Source: Protula sp. h YS-2021 (taxonomy: Eukaryota; Annelida; Polychaeta; Sabellida; Serpulidae). Taken from it: a stretch of DNA of 64,000 bases. The notes under the pieces were generated by a model, which saw nothing but the letters and a program-made list of their open reading frames with translations, did no database searches and was not told where the DNA came from. Positions 58,701 to 63,806 of this stretch are shown piece after piece; the first letter of the stretch is position 1; every line of letters starts with the position of its first letter. Made by a program: the position numbers and the translations under genes. The stretch lies in the NCBI GenBank assembly GCA_949752745.1, contig OX457027.1, forward strand, positions 13,919,556-13,983,555, read 5' to 3'.

Positions 58701-59624
58701 GTGGTTTAGTCGCATGGACGTCGTAACCTCAAATCGACTTTGGATCGACGTTGGAATGTTTGCTAGGGACTTCAACTATTGGTGTGCAACAAATTTGTGG
58801 TAGGATAAAAGAAGAGGAAACATTATTTCTGTTTCTGAAATTAACTTCACAGTACATATTTAGGGCAATTTTTAAAAAGTACAGACTTGCATGTCAACAG
58901 GCTTCAGGTGCTTTTGGCGGTGTCACTACAAAAAATGACGTCACTGTATTGAACTGACCTTCCACTGAATTAGCTTCCTCTTGGACAAAGTGGTTTTGGC
59001 AAATTTCAGGATGTCGTCATTTCCGCATTCAACGCAGGCGATAATCAATTCCTGTACCTCCTGCCACTGATCGTCGCTATTTTGTACAAGAACAATATAT
59101 AATTTGAATTGAAATTACCGTTAAAGTCAGCCTTAAAGCACAAAGTGATTTGATTAAATTGAACTTGAACTTGTGTTTGGTGGCAGTCAAACGAGGCACT
59201 GTCATTTTTTAGAATGTCAGAAATACTCAGTTTAGTCATCTCACCTTAATGAATAACGCCTGTAAACTTTATTTGCCCTGTTGATCACTGCCCCACTGCC
59301 CCTCCCACCTCTGAACCAAAATTATCTTATCTTAGGGCCTCAATCAGTTCACACATAGATACAGACCCGCGTCTGCTCCCTCCTACGCCCCCCACCCCCT
59401 GACTCCCACCCTCATTTTATACGTGCTATATCGATGACCCTTCCCGTGCTTCCAATCCTAAAGAACCAGGATTTATTGAAGTGTCATAGATGAACATAAT
59501 AAACTTACTTGACCTCTTCCAGCATATTCCCGAAGTCCCGCCAGTATTTCTTTTTTACCGTTTCCACATTTTCTTTGGTATCAACCTCCCGTATATCTTT
59601 AATCAATTCTTTGAGTTGTGACAT
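26900..59624 (-). CDS. Copy B: solenoid - coiled coil - Death - TIR - TIR - CaaX protein
   Basis: Minus-strand gene from ATG 59624 to TAA 26900. Nineteen exons join with matching phases to 3756 nt (1251 residues): 59509-59624, 58959-59076, 58164-58220, 57910-58043, 56256-56379, 55221-55354, 53990-54212, 53004-53199, 51486-51634, 35281-35493, 34078-34222, 33460-33526, 32642-32873, 30524-30797, 30164-30290, 29784-29916, 28965-29199, 28543-28640, 26900-27880. Order: helical solenoid, coiled coil, Death domain, TIR1, linker, TIR2, repeated tail, C-terminal CSLL. TIR domains act as adaptors or NAD-cleaving enzymes; both TIRs here keep a Glu in NCxRE, the position that is catalytic in SARM1-type TIRs. 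The protein has no signal peptide or membrane helix. The exon 7/8 junction is damaged relative to copy A and needs alternative sites. The Maverick lies in intron 9. No named orthologue is claimed. Confidence 0.85.
27090..27420 (-). repeat. 90-bp coding tandem repeat
   Basis: Units of 30 codons in the TIR2 tail. The first and third full units are almost identical, while the second differs more, suggesting gene conversion or a two-unit duplication. Confidence 0.88.
27890..28405 (+). repeat. 102-bp intronic tandem repeat, five units
   Basis: Units around acttttacagatgtccacgt and gtacagcaaaggagattttc recur every 102 bp. As 102 is 34 codons, frames on both strands remain open. The minus frame runs 196 codons and stops in the TAG of the exon 19 acceptor. 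Confidence 0.92.
28543..28640 (-). CDS. Copy B exon 18: inter-TIR linker
   Basis: 98 nt, phase 1 in and 0 out, acceptor atttcag, donor GTACTT. Encodes about 32 polar residues ([19 protein letters not shown]) linking the two TIR domains. Confidence 0.8.
28651..28730 (+). repeat. (AATC)n microsatellite
   Basis: About 18 tetranucleotide units with one variant (cggtc), in an intron of copy B. Confidence 0.95.
28965..29199 (-). CDS. Copy B exon 17: TIR1, C-terminal third
   Basis: 235 nt, phase 0 in and 1 out, donor GTCAGT, acceptor gtgatag. Encodes [20 protein letters not shown] and the last TIR helices, aligning with the same part of TIR2 ([18 protein letters not shown]). Confidence 0.9.
29784..29916 (-). 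CDS. Copy B exon 16: TIR1, middle third
   Basis: 133 nt, phase 2 in and 0 out, acceptor aattttag, donor GTACAG. Encodes [20 protein letters not shown], strand KVVICCVT and SANCNRE. The last codon (GAG, 29784-29786) is the Glu at the presumed catalytic position. Confidence 0.92.
30164..30290 (-). CDS. Copy B exon 15: TIR1, N-terminal third
   Basis: 127 nt, phase 1 in and 2 out, acceptor atttacag, donor GTAATA. Encodes an acidic lead, then [20 protein letters not shown], the first strand and helix of the TIR fold. Confidence 0.92.
30524..30797 (-). CDS. Copy B exon 14: Death domain
   Basis: 274 nt, phase 0 in and 1 out, acceptor tttttttag-type, donor GTAGGA. 91 residues with the Death-fold signature: [20 protein letters not shown], then [20 protein letters not shown] and [14 protein letters not shown]. 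It joins directly and in phase to the coiled-coil exon 13. Death domains mediate homotypic assembly of signalling complexes. Confidence 0.92.
31255..32290 (+). repeat. A-rich degenerate minisatellites in intron 13
   Basis: First gaaggaacagagtga-type units (31255-31500), then a roughly 32-bp unit around gaacataaaaacaacatacag (31560-32290). Long minus ORFs of Phe/Leu/Cys/Val composition here are artefacts of the repeat. Confidence 0.85.
32642..32873 (-). CDS. Copy B exon 13: coiled coil
   Basis: 232 nt, phase 2 in and 0 out, nearly identical to copy A 213-444. About 77 residues of uninterrupted charged heptads, followed in frame by the Death domain exon. Confidence 0.88.
33460..33526 (-). CDS. 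Copy B exon 12: short solenoid exon
   Basis: 67 nt, phase 1 in and 2 out, donor GTACAT. Encodes [20 protein letters not shown]. Confidence 0.75.
33598..33838 (+). repeat. 24-bp minisatellite in intron, expanded form
   Basis: About ten units of gtgataaatgacgggtgcacatga. Counterpart of 1345-1465. Confidence 0.85.
34078..34222 (-). CDS. Copy B exon 11: solenoid, ends at a GC donor
   Basis: 145 nt, phase 0 in and 1 out. Donor G|GCAAGT as in copy A. Encodes [19 protein letters not shown] and further helices. Confidence 0.78.
35281..35493 (-). CDS. Copy B exon 10: solenoid
   Basis: 213 nt, phase 0 to 0, acceptor tgttcag, donor GTGCGT. It is separated from exon 9 by the Maverick-bearing intron of about 16 kb. 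Confidence 0.84.
35690..35762 (+). repeat. 60-bp tandem repeat, part left of the Maverick
   Basis: The last unit is cut after cagaagggagct by the Maverick. The rest continues at 51047. Confidence 0.85.
35757..35762 (+). repeat. Target-site duplication of outer Maverick, left (ggagct)
   Basis: Pairs with ggagtt at 51047-51052 (5 of 6 bases). Six-base duplications are characteristic of Maverick/Polinton integration. Confidence 0.8.
35796..35907. promoter_or_regulatory. Cluster of TGACGTCA palindromes in the left repeat
   Basis: Exact TGACGTCA at 35796-35803, 35866-35873 and 35900-35907. This is the CRE site bound by ATF/CREB factors. The right repeat has the same word at 50974-50981 and 51006-51013. 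A regulatory role is inference. Confidence 0.45.
35970..36034 (+). ncRNA. tRNA-like sequence 1 in left repeat (truncated)
   Basis: Has tagctcagtcggtaaagc (A-box/D-arm) and ggttcgagccc (B-box/T-arm) around a gactcatgg anticodon-like segment. The 3' half of the anticodon arm is missing, so it cannot fold as a normal tRNA. Mirrored at 50847-50911. Confidence 0.55.
36401..36480 (+). tRNA. tRNA-like sequence 2 in left repeat, CAT anticodon-like
   Basis: Begins gctctatagctcagtcagta and ends with T-arm ggtggttcgagcccacc, giving good D and T arms. The anticodon loop reads ctcatgg (Met-like CAT), but the anticodon stem needs an intron-like gap and the acceptor stem pairs only partly. It may be a degenerate tRNA gene or a Pol III promoter module. 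Mirrored at 50281-50359. Confidence 0.5.
36563..36568 (+). repeat. Target-site duplication of nested element, left (tacagt)
   Basis: Identical to 38734-38739. The uninterrupted target can be read in the right terminal repeat near 49830-49840 (reverse complement). Confidence 0.92.
36941..37321 (+). CDS. Penton-like minor capsid protein, left arm copy
   Basis: 126 codons, ATG to TAA. It resembles the penton/minor-capsid family of Mavericks and adintoviruses, beta-rich with [20 protein letters not shown] near the start and a conserved C-terminal [10 protein letters not shown]. Assignment is from family resemblance. The mirrored copy at 37983-38362 has a one-base deletion. Confidence 0.65.
   Translation: MKYLYLTSTDSLDTHPENSSWDFTVELPSILTGKWQCALGEISYTSHNEELYVFTDICEESLIKGQKRPILRIISRPGEVMTPYFLGMSRENIQRIRLYMRNNQLEEPAYDGGPVSCTLLLKRVDD
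37415..37828 (+). CDS. C2H2 zinc finger-polyproline protein running into an ATPase start (truncated)
   Basis: Begins with a C2H2 finger (CPECQQIF...HFKSKH), then a long proline run encoded by ccg/cca/cct triplets, then [20 protein letters not shown] with a Walker A loop, as at the N-terminus of Maverick packaging ATPases. The ORF then passes into the inverted arm and becomes alanine-rich, so the ATPase is cut off just after Walker A. Confidence 0.75.
   Translation: MSQCPECQQIFSRNDVMLRHFKSKHTNKIEPSDMPFPPPPPPPPPPPPPPPLPPPPPPPPSQRQQDMELHDAPIHIFHHPCTITCSAPTGGGKTSFIIKRWSCKPVAAAAEAAAVAAEAAAAAMAYLTVLFYLCVWI
37707..37889 (-). pseudogene. Inverted copy of zinc finger-polyproline N-terminus
   Basis: Same C2H2 finger and proline tract as 37415-37600 on the other strand. 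It ends after a short foreign tail (AYRTTA) where the loop begins. Confidence 0.85.
37983..38362 (-). pseudogene. Penton-like gene, inverted arm copy with frameshift
   Basis: Near-identical reverse copy of 36941-37321. One base is missing near 38160, so the frame breaks after LIKGQK. The rest remains readable in another frame. Confidence 0.85.
38734..38739 (+). repeat. Target-site duplication of nested element, right (tacagt)
   Basis: Matches 36563-36568 exactly. Confidence 0.92.
38740..38870 (+). repeat. Outer Maverick left terminal repeat, inner part
   Basis: Continues the inverted match to 49710-49830. A roughly 50-bp piece (gaaagacctcagagc to aaatttgag) is tandemly doubled here. Confidence 0.85.
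39282..39512 (+). CDS. Unrecognised Maverick ORF
   Basis: 76 codons from a GTG, with no ATG in frame close by. Mixed beta/alpha pattern ([20 protein letters not shown]) that faintly recalls PC4-like ssDNA-binding folds. Function not assigned, possibly truncated at the N-terminus. Confidence 0.45.
   Translation: MNLNITVEHGQFGPFLRIKRGEKWLALASSLWKIVCQNLKNLRNMGFKLYLAQTKWLEVISYLDMRYVNFVAYITV
39541..39711 (+). CDS. Small Maverick ORF, unknown
   Basis: 56 codons, ATG to TAA, acidic N-terminal helix and a lysine-rich C-terminus ([13 protein letters not shown]). Followed after 11 bp by the cysteine-rich remnant. Confidence 0.4.
   Translation: MNDGEWETMLQEMDNINSVLLAEQCAEYHGKKAVVKLQKDNRMKVSKLSKKKLAEV
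39723..39878 (+). pseudogene. Cysteine-rich zinc-binding small protein, frameshifted
   Basis: Starts with CEYCG in one frame, then shifts to a frame reading [20 protein letters not shown]. Dense CxC/CxxC spacing suggests metal binding. Family unknown. Confidence 0.45.
40016..40219 (+). CDS. Unrecognised ORF in Maverick
   Basis: 67 codons, helical, ending [16 protein letters not shown] possible upstream piece in another frame begins at 39971. Function unknown. Confidence 0.3.
   Translation: MISELVRFGSVQQQLQHFNIYWELAHSTLNLPNLREDFIKECVLSDIDGAEDFDVEAAYHFARFDPR
40290..40582 (+). pseudogene. Cysteine-rich protein remnant, second
   Basis: One frame reads [20 protein letters not shown] and a further CxxxC. 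After a stop near 40404 another frame continues as a helical segment ending in HTIVSILDL. Likely one broken gene of unknown function. Confidence 0.4.
40755..41786 (+). pseudogene. Maverick retroviral-type (DDE) integrase with chromodomain, broken
   Basis: Core with all three catalytic positions in one frame: WDIDLAD (D), LRSDKETEF (D) and [15 protein letters not shown] (E). A later segment (41499-41714) ends in a chromodomain-like block [12 protein letters not shown], typical of Polinton integrases. In-frame stops (about 41146 and 41176) and at least one frameshift inactivate it. It would catalyse insertion and generate the 6-bp duplications. Its TGA overlaps the ATPase ATG. Confidence 0.9.
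41783..42395 (+). pseudogene. Maverick FtsK/HerA-type DNA packaging ATPase, frameshifted
   Basis: ATG at 41783. Walker A region [20 protein letters not shown], a Walker B-like LIINDLM (about 42012-42035) in a shifted frame, and the C-terminal part open from 42108 to 42395. At least two frameshifts. The enzyme would pump DNA into capsids. Unlike the nested element, it has no N-terminal zinc finger. Confidence 0.88.
42388..42640 (+). pseudogene. Small basic Maverick protein remnant
   Basis: ATG overlaps the ATPase stop. It reads [20 protein letters not shown], then stops at 42454, and basic segments continue in frames to about 42640. Position and composition fit a conserved small Maverick protein of unknown function. 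Confidence 0.45.
42680..43189 (+). CDS. Intact Maverick ORF of unknown function
   Basis: 169 codons, ATG to TGA, basic and helical ([20 protein letters not shown]), with a C-terminal [18 protein letters not shown]. One of the few unbroken genes in the element, between the ATPase and capsid genes, so possibly a virion component. No domain recognised. Confidence 0.6.
   Translation: MKMVLIPEYEYKMLEKKGKDGGIKTKVNKLLRGKRTCEKAIEMSQVLVVIYEQFSHSNNIKSLLQHSMQGKSEKSQGFLNHFQPIYHVKLTQLLAELKRHGTRWPDKNEFVLKTGTIIKNSNIIDLLKEVLVATRRKERREPPHGWKQFIEEILDANIPKTVFWQKDNP
43241..43429 (+). CDS. Small protein with N-terminal MGN and CCCC cluster
   Basis: 62 codons, ATG to TAA. Starts [20 protein letters not shown]: Gly2 with Thr6 fits N-myristoylation, and the four cysteines fit palmitoylation. 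The C-terminal half is an imperfect repeat of [11 protein letters not shown]. No family recognised. Confidence 0.5.
   Translation: MGNFLTWIKELWCCCCKENENKNNIPIKIRCISACCQGEVVDSNVNHVDSNVDYVDSVSNMK
43591..44962 (+). pseudogene. Maverick major capsid protein (hexon-like), one frameshift region
   Basis: Two long ORFs (43591-44151 and 44177-44962) make a protein of about 455 residues, broken only around 44150-44200. It matches the invertebrate Maverick capsid family (F54H12.2-like, double jelly-roll): early [20 protein letters not shown], middle [19 protein letters not shown], end [20 protein letters not shown]. The main shell protein of a virion-like particle. Confidence 0.88.
44959..45341 (+). 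pseudogene. Adenain-like cysteine protease, broken
   Basis: Catalytic residues are visible in one frame: His in EHWVAVYYD, acidic residue in EYFDSYG, Gln/Cys in [16 protein letters not shown]. The N-terminus is in another frame, and a TGA at 45240-45242 interrupts before the final HYKPLFY. It would process capsid proteins. Confidence 0.88.
45342..45804. other. Convergent intergenic region of the Maverick
   Basis: AT-rich spacer between the plus-strand protease and the minus-strand genes. No gene seen. Confidence 0.6.
45805..46077 (-). CDS. Unrecognised Maverick ORF, minus strand
   Basis: 90 codons, [20 protein letters not shown] to KNLTRAF. Alpha/beta pattern, intact. It follows the PC4-like gene in the same direction and may be co-expressed. 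Confidence 0.5.
   Translation of the reverse strand: MLRHFGKYIILSPDEQSVLKDHLEKLRIPGFLLVLSNDLEVRVTENCLDVFVRFRQYDELTERYDYITPNTLEWCALLQHWIGKNLTRAF
46163..46529 (-). pseudogene. PC4/p15-like ssDNA-binding protein, one premature stop
   Basis: ATG at 46529, a Thr/Lys-rich leader, an in-frame TGA at about 46383, then the PC4 core: [34 protein letters not shown] and a basic C-terminal helix. PC4 proteins bind single-stranded DNA and modulate transcription. Confidence 0.75.
46586..49510 (-). pseudogene. Maverick protein-primed DNA polymerase B, multiply frameshifted
   Basis: N-terminus (49381-49480) has a C2H2 finger [17 protein letters not shown]. Next come [16 protein letters not shown] (49300s), exonuclease motif YADFE (48940), [10 protein letters not shown] and GIRGGIS (47900-48030), palm motif [12 protein letters not shown] (47800) and palm motif C SDTDSL (47040). 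It ends at 46586. Breaks occur near 47690, 48284 (TAA), 48420-48640 and 48945, plus two in the N-terminus. This type replicates linear DNA from a protein primer. Confidence 0.9.
49527..49778 (-). CDS. Unrecognised ORF at the right end
   Basis: 83 codons from ATG 49778, starting inside the terminal repeat ([18 protein letters not shown]). No domain recognised; may be a first polymerase fragment or an unrelated small gene. Confidence 0.35.
   Translation of the reverse strand: MGTINKFESERPLTNLVFENILYHGTRDNLRFLHIYTFQAILSTAYLDALNSVKTHRSPLDVSAVHQCMSRYYKRMGKTHISP
49919..49971 (-). ncRNA. Partial tRNA-like sequence in right repeat
   Basis: Holds only the B-box/T-arm half and anticodon-like region of the module seen whole at 50281-50359. 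Apparently a local duplication that split the repeat. Confidence 0.5.
49980..50070. promoter_or_regulatory. Array of gtcacat/TGACGTCA motifs
   Basis: Short-period repeat of gtcacatagtcacatgacg with full TGACGTCA at 49987-49994, 50031-50038 and 50041-50048. Only in the right repeat. Confidence 0.5.
50281..50359 (-). tRNA. tRNA-like sequence 2 in right repeat
   Basis: Mirror of 36401-36480, with A- and B-box sequences intact (tagctcagtcagtagagc; ggctcgagcc-type T-arm). Confidence 0.5.
50847..50911 (-). ncRNA. tRNA-like sequence 1 in right repeat (truncated)
   Basis: Mirror of 35970-36034. The T-arm stem is better paired here (cccacccatggg). Confidence 0.5.
51047..51240 (+). repeat. 60-bp tandem repeat, part right of the Maverick
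   Basis: About three units continuing the array cut at 35762. The first six bases (ggagtt) are the right target duplication. Confidence 0.87.
51486..51634 (-). CDS. Copy B exon 9: solenoid
   Basis: 149 nt, phase 1 in and 0 out, acceptor gttctag, donor GTATGT. Homologous to 3491-3639 with several replacements (for example [13 protein letters not shown]). Confidence 0.84.
51690..52930. repeat. Dispersed AACGTC-rich repeat with internal tandem expansion
   Basis: Counterpart of 3690-4800. In addition it has a short-period array of gtcaaagtggtcacccctcc words at 52280-52500, which is much shorter in copy A. Confidence 0.55.
53004..53199 (-). CDS. Copy B exon 8: solenoid, shifted acceptor
   Basis: The acceptor used in copy A is gone. 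An internal ttgttacag|CAC gives phase 0 in and 1 out (196 nt) and a good reading frame, [20 protein letters not shown] onward. Upstream, copy B has a 2-base insertion and an approximately 160-bp insertion. Confidence 0.7.
53232..53390. other. Insertion that removes the exon 8 acceptor in copy B
   Basis: Sequence absent from copy A, beginning aacgggggcgcgttcatttg, with internal near-repeats (atttgaccattcaccatttg). Origin unknown. Confidence 0.65.
53990..54212 (-). CDS. Copy B exon 7: solenoid, donor moved
   Basis: Acceptor tttttag, phase 2 in. The position of the copy A donor is altered here. A donor CAGTCA|GTCATC at 53990 keeps phase 0 and fits the shifted exon 8. A weak alternative donor lies at 54017. 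Encodes [20 protein letters not shown] and following helices. Confidence 0.65.
54205..54780 (+). repeat. 38-bp minisatellite, copy B
   Basis: Longer and more diverged counterpart of 5755-6155, with many gaggatcaagcaccac words. Confidence 0.8.
55221..55354 (-). CDS. Copy B exon 6: solenoid
   Basis: 134 nt, phase 0 in and 2 out, acceptor tgtacag, donor [26 protein letters not shown] and a second helix. Confidence 0.84.
56256..56379 (-). CDS. Copy B exon 5: solenoid
   Basis: 124 nt, phase 2 in and 0 out, acceptor attttcag, donor [26 protein letters not shown] and following helix. Confidence 0.84.
56700..57535 (+). repeat. 21-bp minisatellite, expanded form
   Basis: About 38 units of ggtggcagttatgacgtggta, with ttgtgatatgg variants. 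Counterpart of 8064-8335. Confidence 0.92.
57910..58043 (-). CDS. Copy B exon 4: solenoid
   Basis: 134 nt, phase 0 in and 2 out. [20 protein letters not shown], then [18 protein letters not shown]. Confidence 0.85.
58164..58220 (-). CDS. Copy B exon 3: 57-nt exon
   Basis: [19 protein letters not shown], phase 0 to 0. Same repeat-borne acceptor as in copy A (cttcggaag). Confidence 0.6.
58221..58780. repeat. Dispersed AACGTC-rich repeat in intron 2
   Basis: Counterpart of 9016-9570. Confidence 0.55.
58959..59076 (-). CDS. Copy B exon 2
   Basis: 118 nt, phase 2 in and 0 out, donor [26 protein letters not shown] followed by a basic helix. Confidence 0.84.
59509..59624 (-). CDS. Copy B exon 1, start codon
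   Basis: ATG at 59624-59622, [20 protein letters not shown], 116 nt, phase 2 out at GTAAGT. Confidence 0.82.
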
Positions 59625-59879
59625 AGCTGTGATTTAATATTTATATGCTCCAATATACCATTATACCACGTAAAATACTTCACCTTTAAACTTTCATAGC
59701 TGGTGCATATATGTATTATTCAAATATTTGGATTTTTCCATGGCTTTGCAATATTACACAAGCACAAGTATCACGATTACTCAATAGCGAACATGGATCT
59801 TTATAATAAGCTGTAGGGGTTTTATTTGTTAGCTGTCCTTGACCTAAAAGGGACTCACAACTGCTGATTCCCAGGGGCC

Positions 59880-60080
59880 GTATTCACAAAAGTTAACTTT
59901 ACACACTGAACTGACTCCGTTAACTGTTCATTTATCAAACAGAACTTTTGAAAGTTAATTCATAAATTTTATTTTATATTGAAACAAATTCTTGTAAAAG
60001 GTATCTGCTTAATTTAGTTAAATCAGTAGCTTTCGCTTTTGCAGTGTACAGTTAACTGCAGAGCAAACTTTTGTGAATAC
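59880..60080. mobile_element. MITE with GTATTCACAAAAGTTAACT termini, copy B
   Basis: About 200 bp, counterpart of 10873-11071, about 255 bp upstream of the start codon. Confidence 0.75.
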
Positions 60081-60439
60081 TGGGGCTGGTGGCTAGTGGG
60101 TGGGACCGGGGATCTCTTGATCGATTCATTGTAATGAATGACAGCAACTAATATGGTATTATATGATAACAGTTCCGTCTGTCAAGTGGTATCTTAGGAA
60201 TTACATTGCAAGCAAATTCTTTTGAATAAACTCCGATGCCACATTCTTCGACCGTGCTGTATATTAATACTTCACAGTATGGTTGTGTGTCGATATGCAA
60301 ATATGCTCAGCCAAATATGAATAGATCTAAAAATAACATTGACGTAATGTCAAGGCCACAGCATACTGCAATTCTGGGTTATATCGTGTAGTGTGTTCGA
60401 TCTCCTTAGGTAACTTCAGATATATAGATCCCAGAAGGC

Positions 60440-62855
60440 CACCTAGCTCGCAAACAGGATCACACAAACAGGACCGCATGAACAAGACAACACAAAGAGG
60501 CCACACAAAAAATACCCACAAACAGGAACGCACAAACAGGCCGCACAAACAAGACCCCAAAAACAGGACGGCACAAGCAGCACAGCACAAACAAGACCAC
60601 AAGAACAACGCCGTACAAATAGGACCGCACGAACAGGACCATGCAAACAGGACCACATAAACAAGACCACATAAACAATACCGCATGAACAAGACCACAC
60701 AAACAGGCCGTGCAGACAAGACGGCACAAACACGATCGCACCAAGAGGACCGCACAAAAAAGCCACAAAAACAGGCCGCACAAACAAAACGCCACAAACA
60801 GGACCCCACGAGCAAGACCACACAAACAGGACGCACAAACAGGATCCCACAAATATGACATCACAAACAAGACCACACAAACAGGACCGGACAGACAGGA
60901 CCACCCAAACAGGACCCAGAAACAGGACCGCACAAGCAGGATCACACGAACAGGTCAGCGCAAAAAGAGTACTCAAACAGGAACGCACAAACAGGACCGC
61001 ACAGACAGGACAGCACGAACAGCACCTTACAAACGGCCGCACAAAGGGCACGCTCGATTAGGAAACCACAAAACGGGACCTCACGCGCAAGACCACCAAA
61101 CAGAAACAAAAAACCGAGGCACACGCACAAGACCACACAAACAGAACTGCACGCGAAAAACCACACAAACAGGATCGCACGAACAAAATCACACAAACAG
61201 GATCGGACAAACAGGACCGAAAAAAGAGGAAAGCACAAACAGGACCGCACGAACATGACCGCACAGCCAATACCGCACAAACAGGACCTCAGAGATAGGA
61301 CCGTACCAACAAGACCACACGAACAACACCGTACAAACAGAAATCTAAAAAAGGAAAACAATAACAAGACCACACAAACCGGACCGCACGCGAAAAACCA
61401 CACAAACAGCACTGCACGAATAAGACAACACAAACCGGACCGCACGCGCAAGACCATACATATAGGACCGCACGAACAAGACCACACAAACAGGACCGCA
61501 CGCAAAAAAACACACAAACAGCACTGCACGAACAAAACCACACAAACAGGATCGAACAAACAGGACCGCAAAGAGAGGAAAGCACAAATAGGACCGCATG
61601 AACAGGACAGCACAGCCAGGACCGCACAAACAGGACCTCATAGATAGGACTGCACGAACAAGACCACACGAACAACACTGCACAAACAGGAACCTAAACA
61701 AGGACCCCAATAACAAGACCACACAAACAGGACCGCACAAACAGGACCTCACAAACAAGACTGCTTAGACAGGAACATAAAAGCAGGACCGCTCGAACAA
61801 GACCATACAAAAAGGCCGTACAAAGAGAACCGCGCAGACAGGACCGCACCAACCAAACCACACGAACAACACCGTACAAACAGGAGCCCATAAACGGGAC
61901 AGCACAAACAAGATCAGATGAACAAGACCGCACGAAGAACACCGCAAAAACAGGACCGAACAAACAAGATCACACAAACAGGACGACACAAACAACACCC
62001 TACAAACAGGACCGCACAAACAGTACCCCATAAACAGGACCACACGAACAAGACCACAAAAACAGGACCGCAGAAACAGAACCACACAGACAGAACAGCA
62101 CGAACAAGACAACACGAACAACACAACGCCAACAAGACCAAACAAACAGGACCGCACAAACAGCAAAACACAGACAGGACAGCACGAACAACACTGTACA
62201 AACAAGACCGCACAAACGAGACCGCGCGGACAAAACCACACAAACAGGACCGCACGAGCAAGACCATGCAAACACGACGGCACCAACAAGATCACACAAA
62301 CAACACCGTACTGCACTAATGCACAAGCAAGACCACACAAACAGGACTGCACAGACAGTGCTGCAAAAACAGGACCGTACAGACAGGACTGCACAACAGG
62401 AGCCCACAGACAAGACCGCACAGACAGGACCCCACAAACAAGACAACACGAACAACACCGTACAGACAGGACCCCACGAATATAACCGCACTATCAAGGC
62501 CTCACCAACAGGATCCCACAAACAGGACCGCACGAACAACACCGTAGAAGCAGGACCGCACAAACGAGACCGCATGAATAAGACCACACAAACATTATCA
62601 CACAAAGAGGGCCTGACAGACAGGACCGCTCGAAGAAGTCCACACAAACAGTACCGCACAAACAGGAACGCACGAACAGGACCGCACAAGCAGAACCACA
62701 CAAACATTACCGCACGAACAGAACCGTACAAACAAGACCACGCAAACAAGGCCTACAAATAGGACCGCACAAACAGGATCGCATAGACAGAACCGCACGA
62801 TCAGGATCACACAAATCGGACCACACAAATAGACTACACAAGCAGGACCGCCTCG
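60440..62855 (+). repeat. 14-bp minisatellite, expanded form
   Basis: Roughly 170 units of cacaaacaggaccg and relatives, three times the length in copy A. Stop-free in several frames on both strands; these are not genes. Confidence 0.95.
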
Positions 62856-62869
62856 GAAAAATTTATAGT

Positions 62870-63212
62870 ATCTCTGATTACTTTTATTTTTATATTTTAT
62901 TACAGATATTTATAGAGCGCTTAATTCTGATAAGCTACAAGCGCTGTACATAACAATTTGCAATAATACTAACATACATGTAATAATACTAACAATAGAA
63001 AATACAAAATAGACTAAAATCAAATATTAAGATAAAACAGCTATGCATCTGGACATGCAACTCTATAAAGATACGTCTCAAGCTGTTTTTAAAGTAATAC
63101 ATATTAAAACTGTTCTTAATACTAAAAGGTAATGAAATCCAAATCCTTGGCGCAAAATTTACGAATGTTCTGTCTTGTAATCTAGTAGCAGTTTTATTTT
63201 CATTGAGCAGTG

Positions 63213-63278
<66 letters not shown>

Positions 63279-63645
63279 TATTGTTATTATTATGATTATC
63301 CGATAAATACTGTGGAGCATTCCTTAAATACTATTTCATAAAATTACTAAATTTTTGAATAAATTTCTCTGTTCAGTGGTGAAGCCAATGAAGTTGCATC
63401 AGAATTGGCGTTATATGATCTTATCTCTTCTGTCCAAAGATAAGACGTGCAGCAGCATTTTGACCCAGCTGGAGTTTGCGTATTAGACATTTATTGATAC
63501 CGACTAAAATTGAATTTGAATAATCAAGTCTGGAAATGACATAAGTGTGGACGAGCAGCTTGGTAGCATCTGGTGTCAGATATTGTCTTATCCTGCTATA
63601 TTTCGCAGATAAAATAGACATGAACTCACTTTGGGGTTTTTTGAA
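62870..63645 (-). pseudogene. LINE reverse transcriptase remnant, copy B
   Basis: Counterpart of 12150-12835, with RLDYSNSILVGINKCLIRKL at 63421-63687. Lacks the upstream RT palm block present in copy A, and is interrupted by a (tta)n array. Confidence 0.85.
63214..63290 (+). repeat. (TTA)n microsatellite
   Basis: About 24 units inside the LINE remnant. Absent from copy A. Confidence 0.95.
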
Positions 63646-63718
63646 AACAGTTTCCGATGTGTGGTTTAAGCCAAACACGGTGGTCATCGTGAAATATTTT
63701 TGTTGGTATTTTAAGAGA

Positions 63719-63726
63719 CAGAGAGA

Positions 63727-63804
<78 letters not shown>
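63719..63804 (+). repeat. (GA)n microsatellite
   Basis: About 40 ga units. It marks the end of homology with copy A. Confidence 0.97.

Positions 63805-63806
<2 letters not shown>

Larger units (their letters stand above)
32482..63715. repeat. Segmental duplication, copy B
   Basis: Direct-orientation counterpart of 55-13815. It is longer because of the 15.3-kb Maverick, expanded 24-, 21- and 14-bp minisatellites and a roughly 160-bp insertion at about 53232-53390. Confidence 0.9.
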
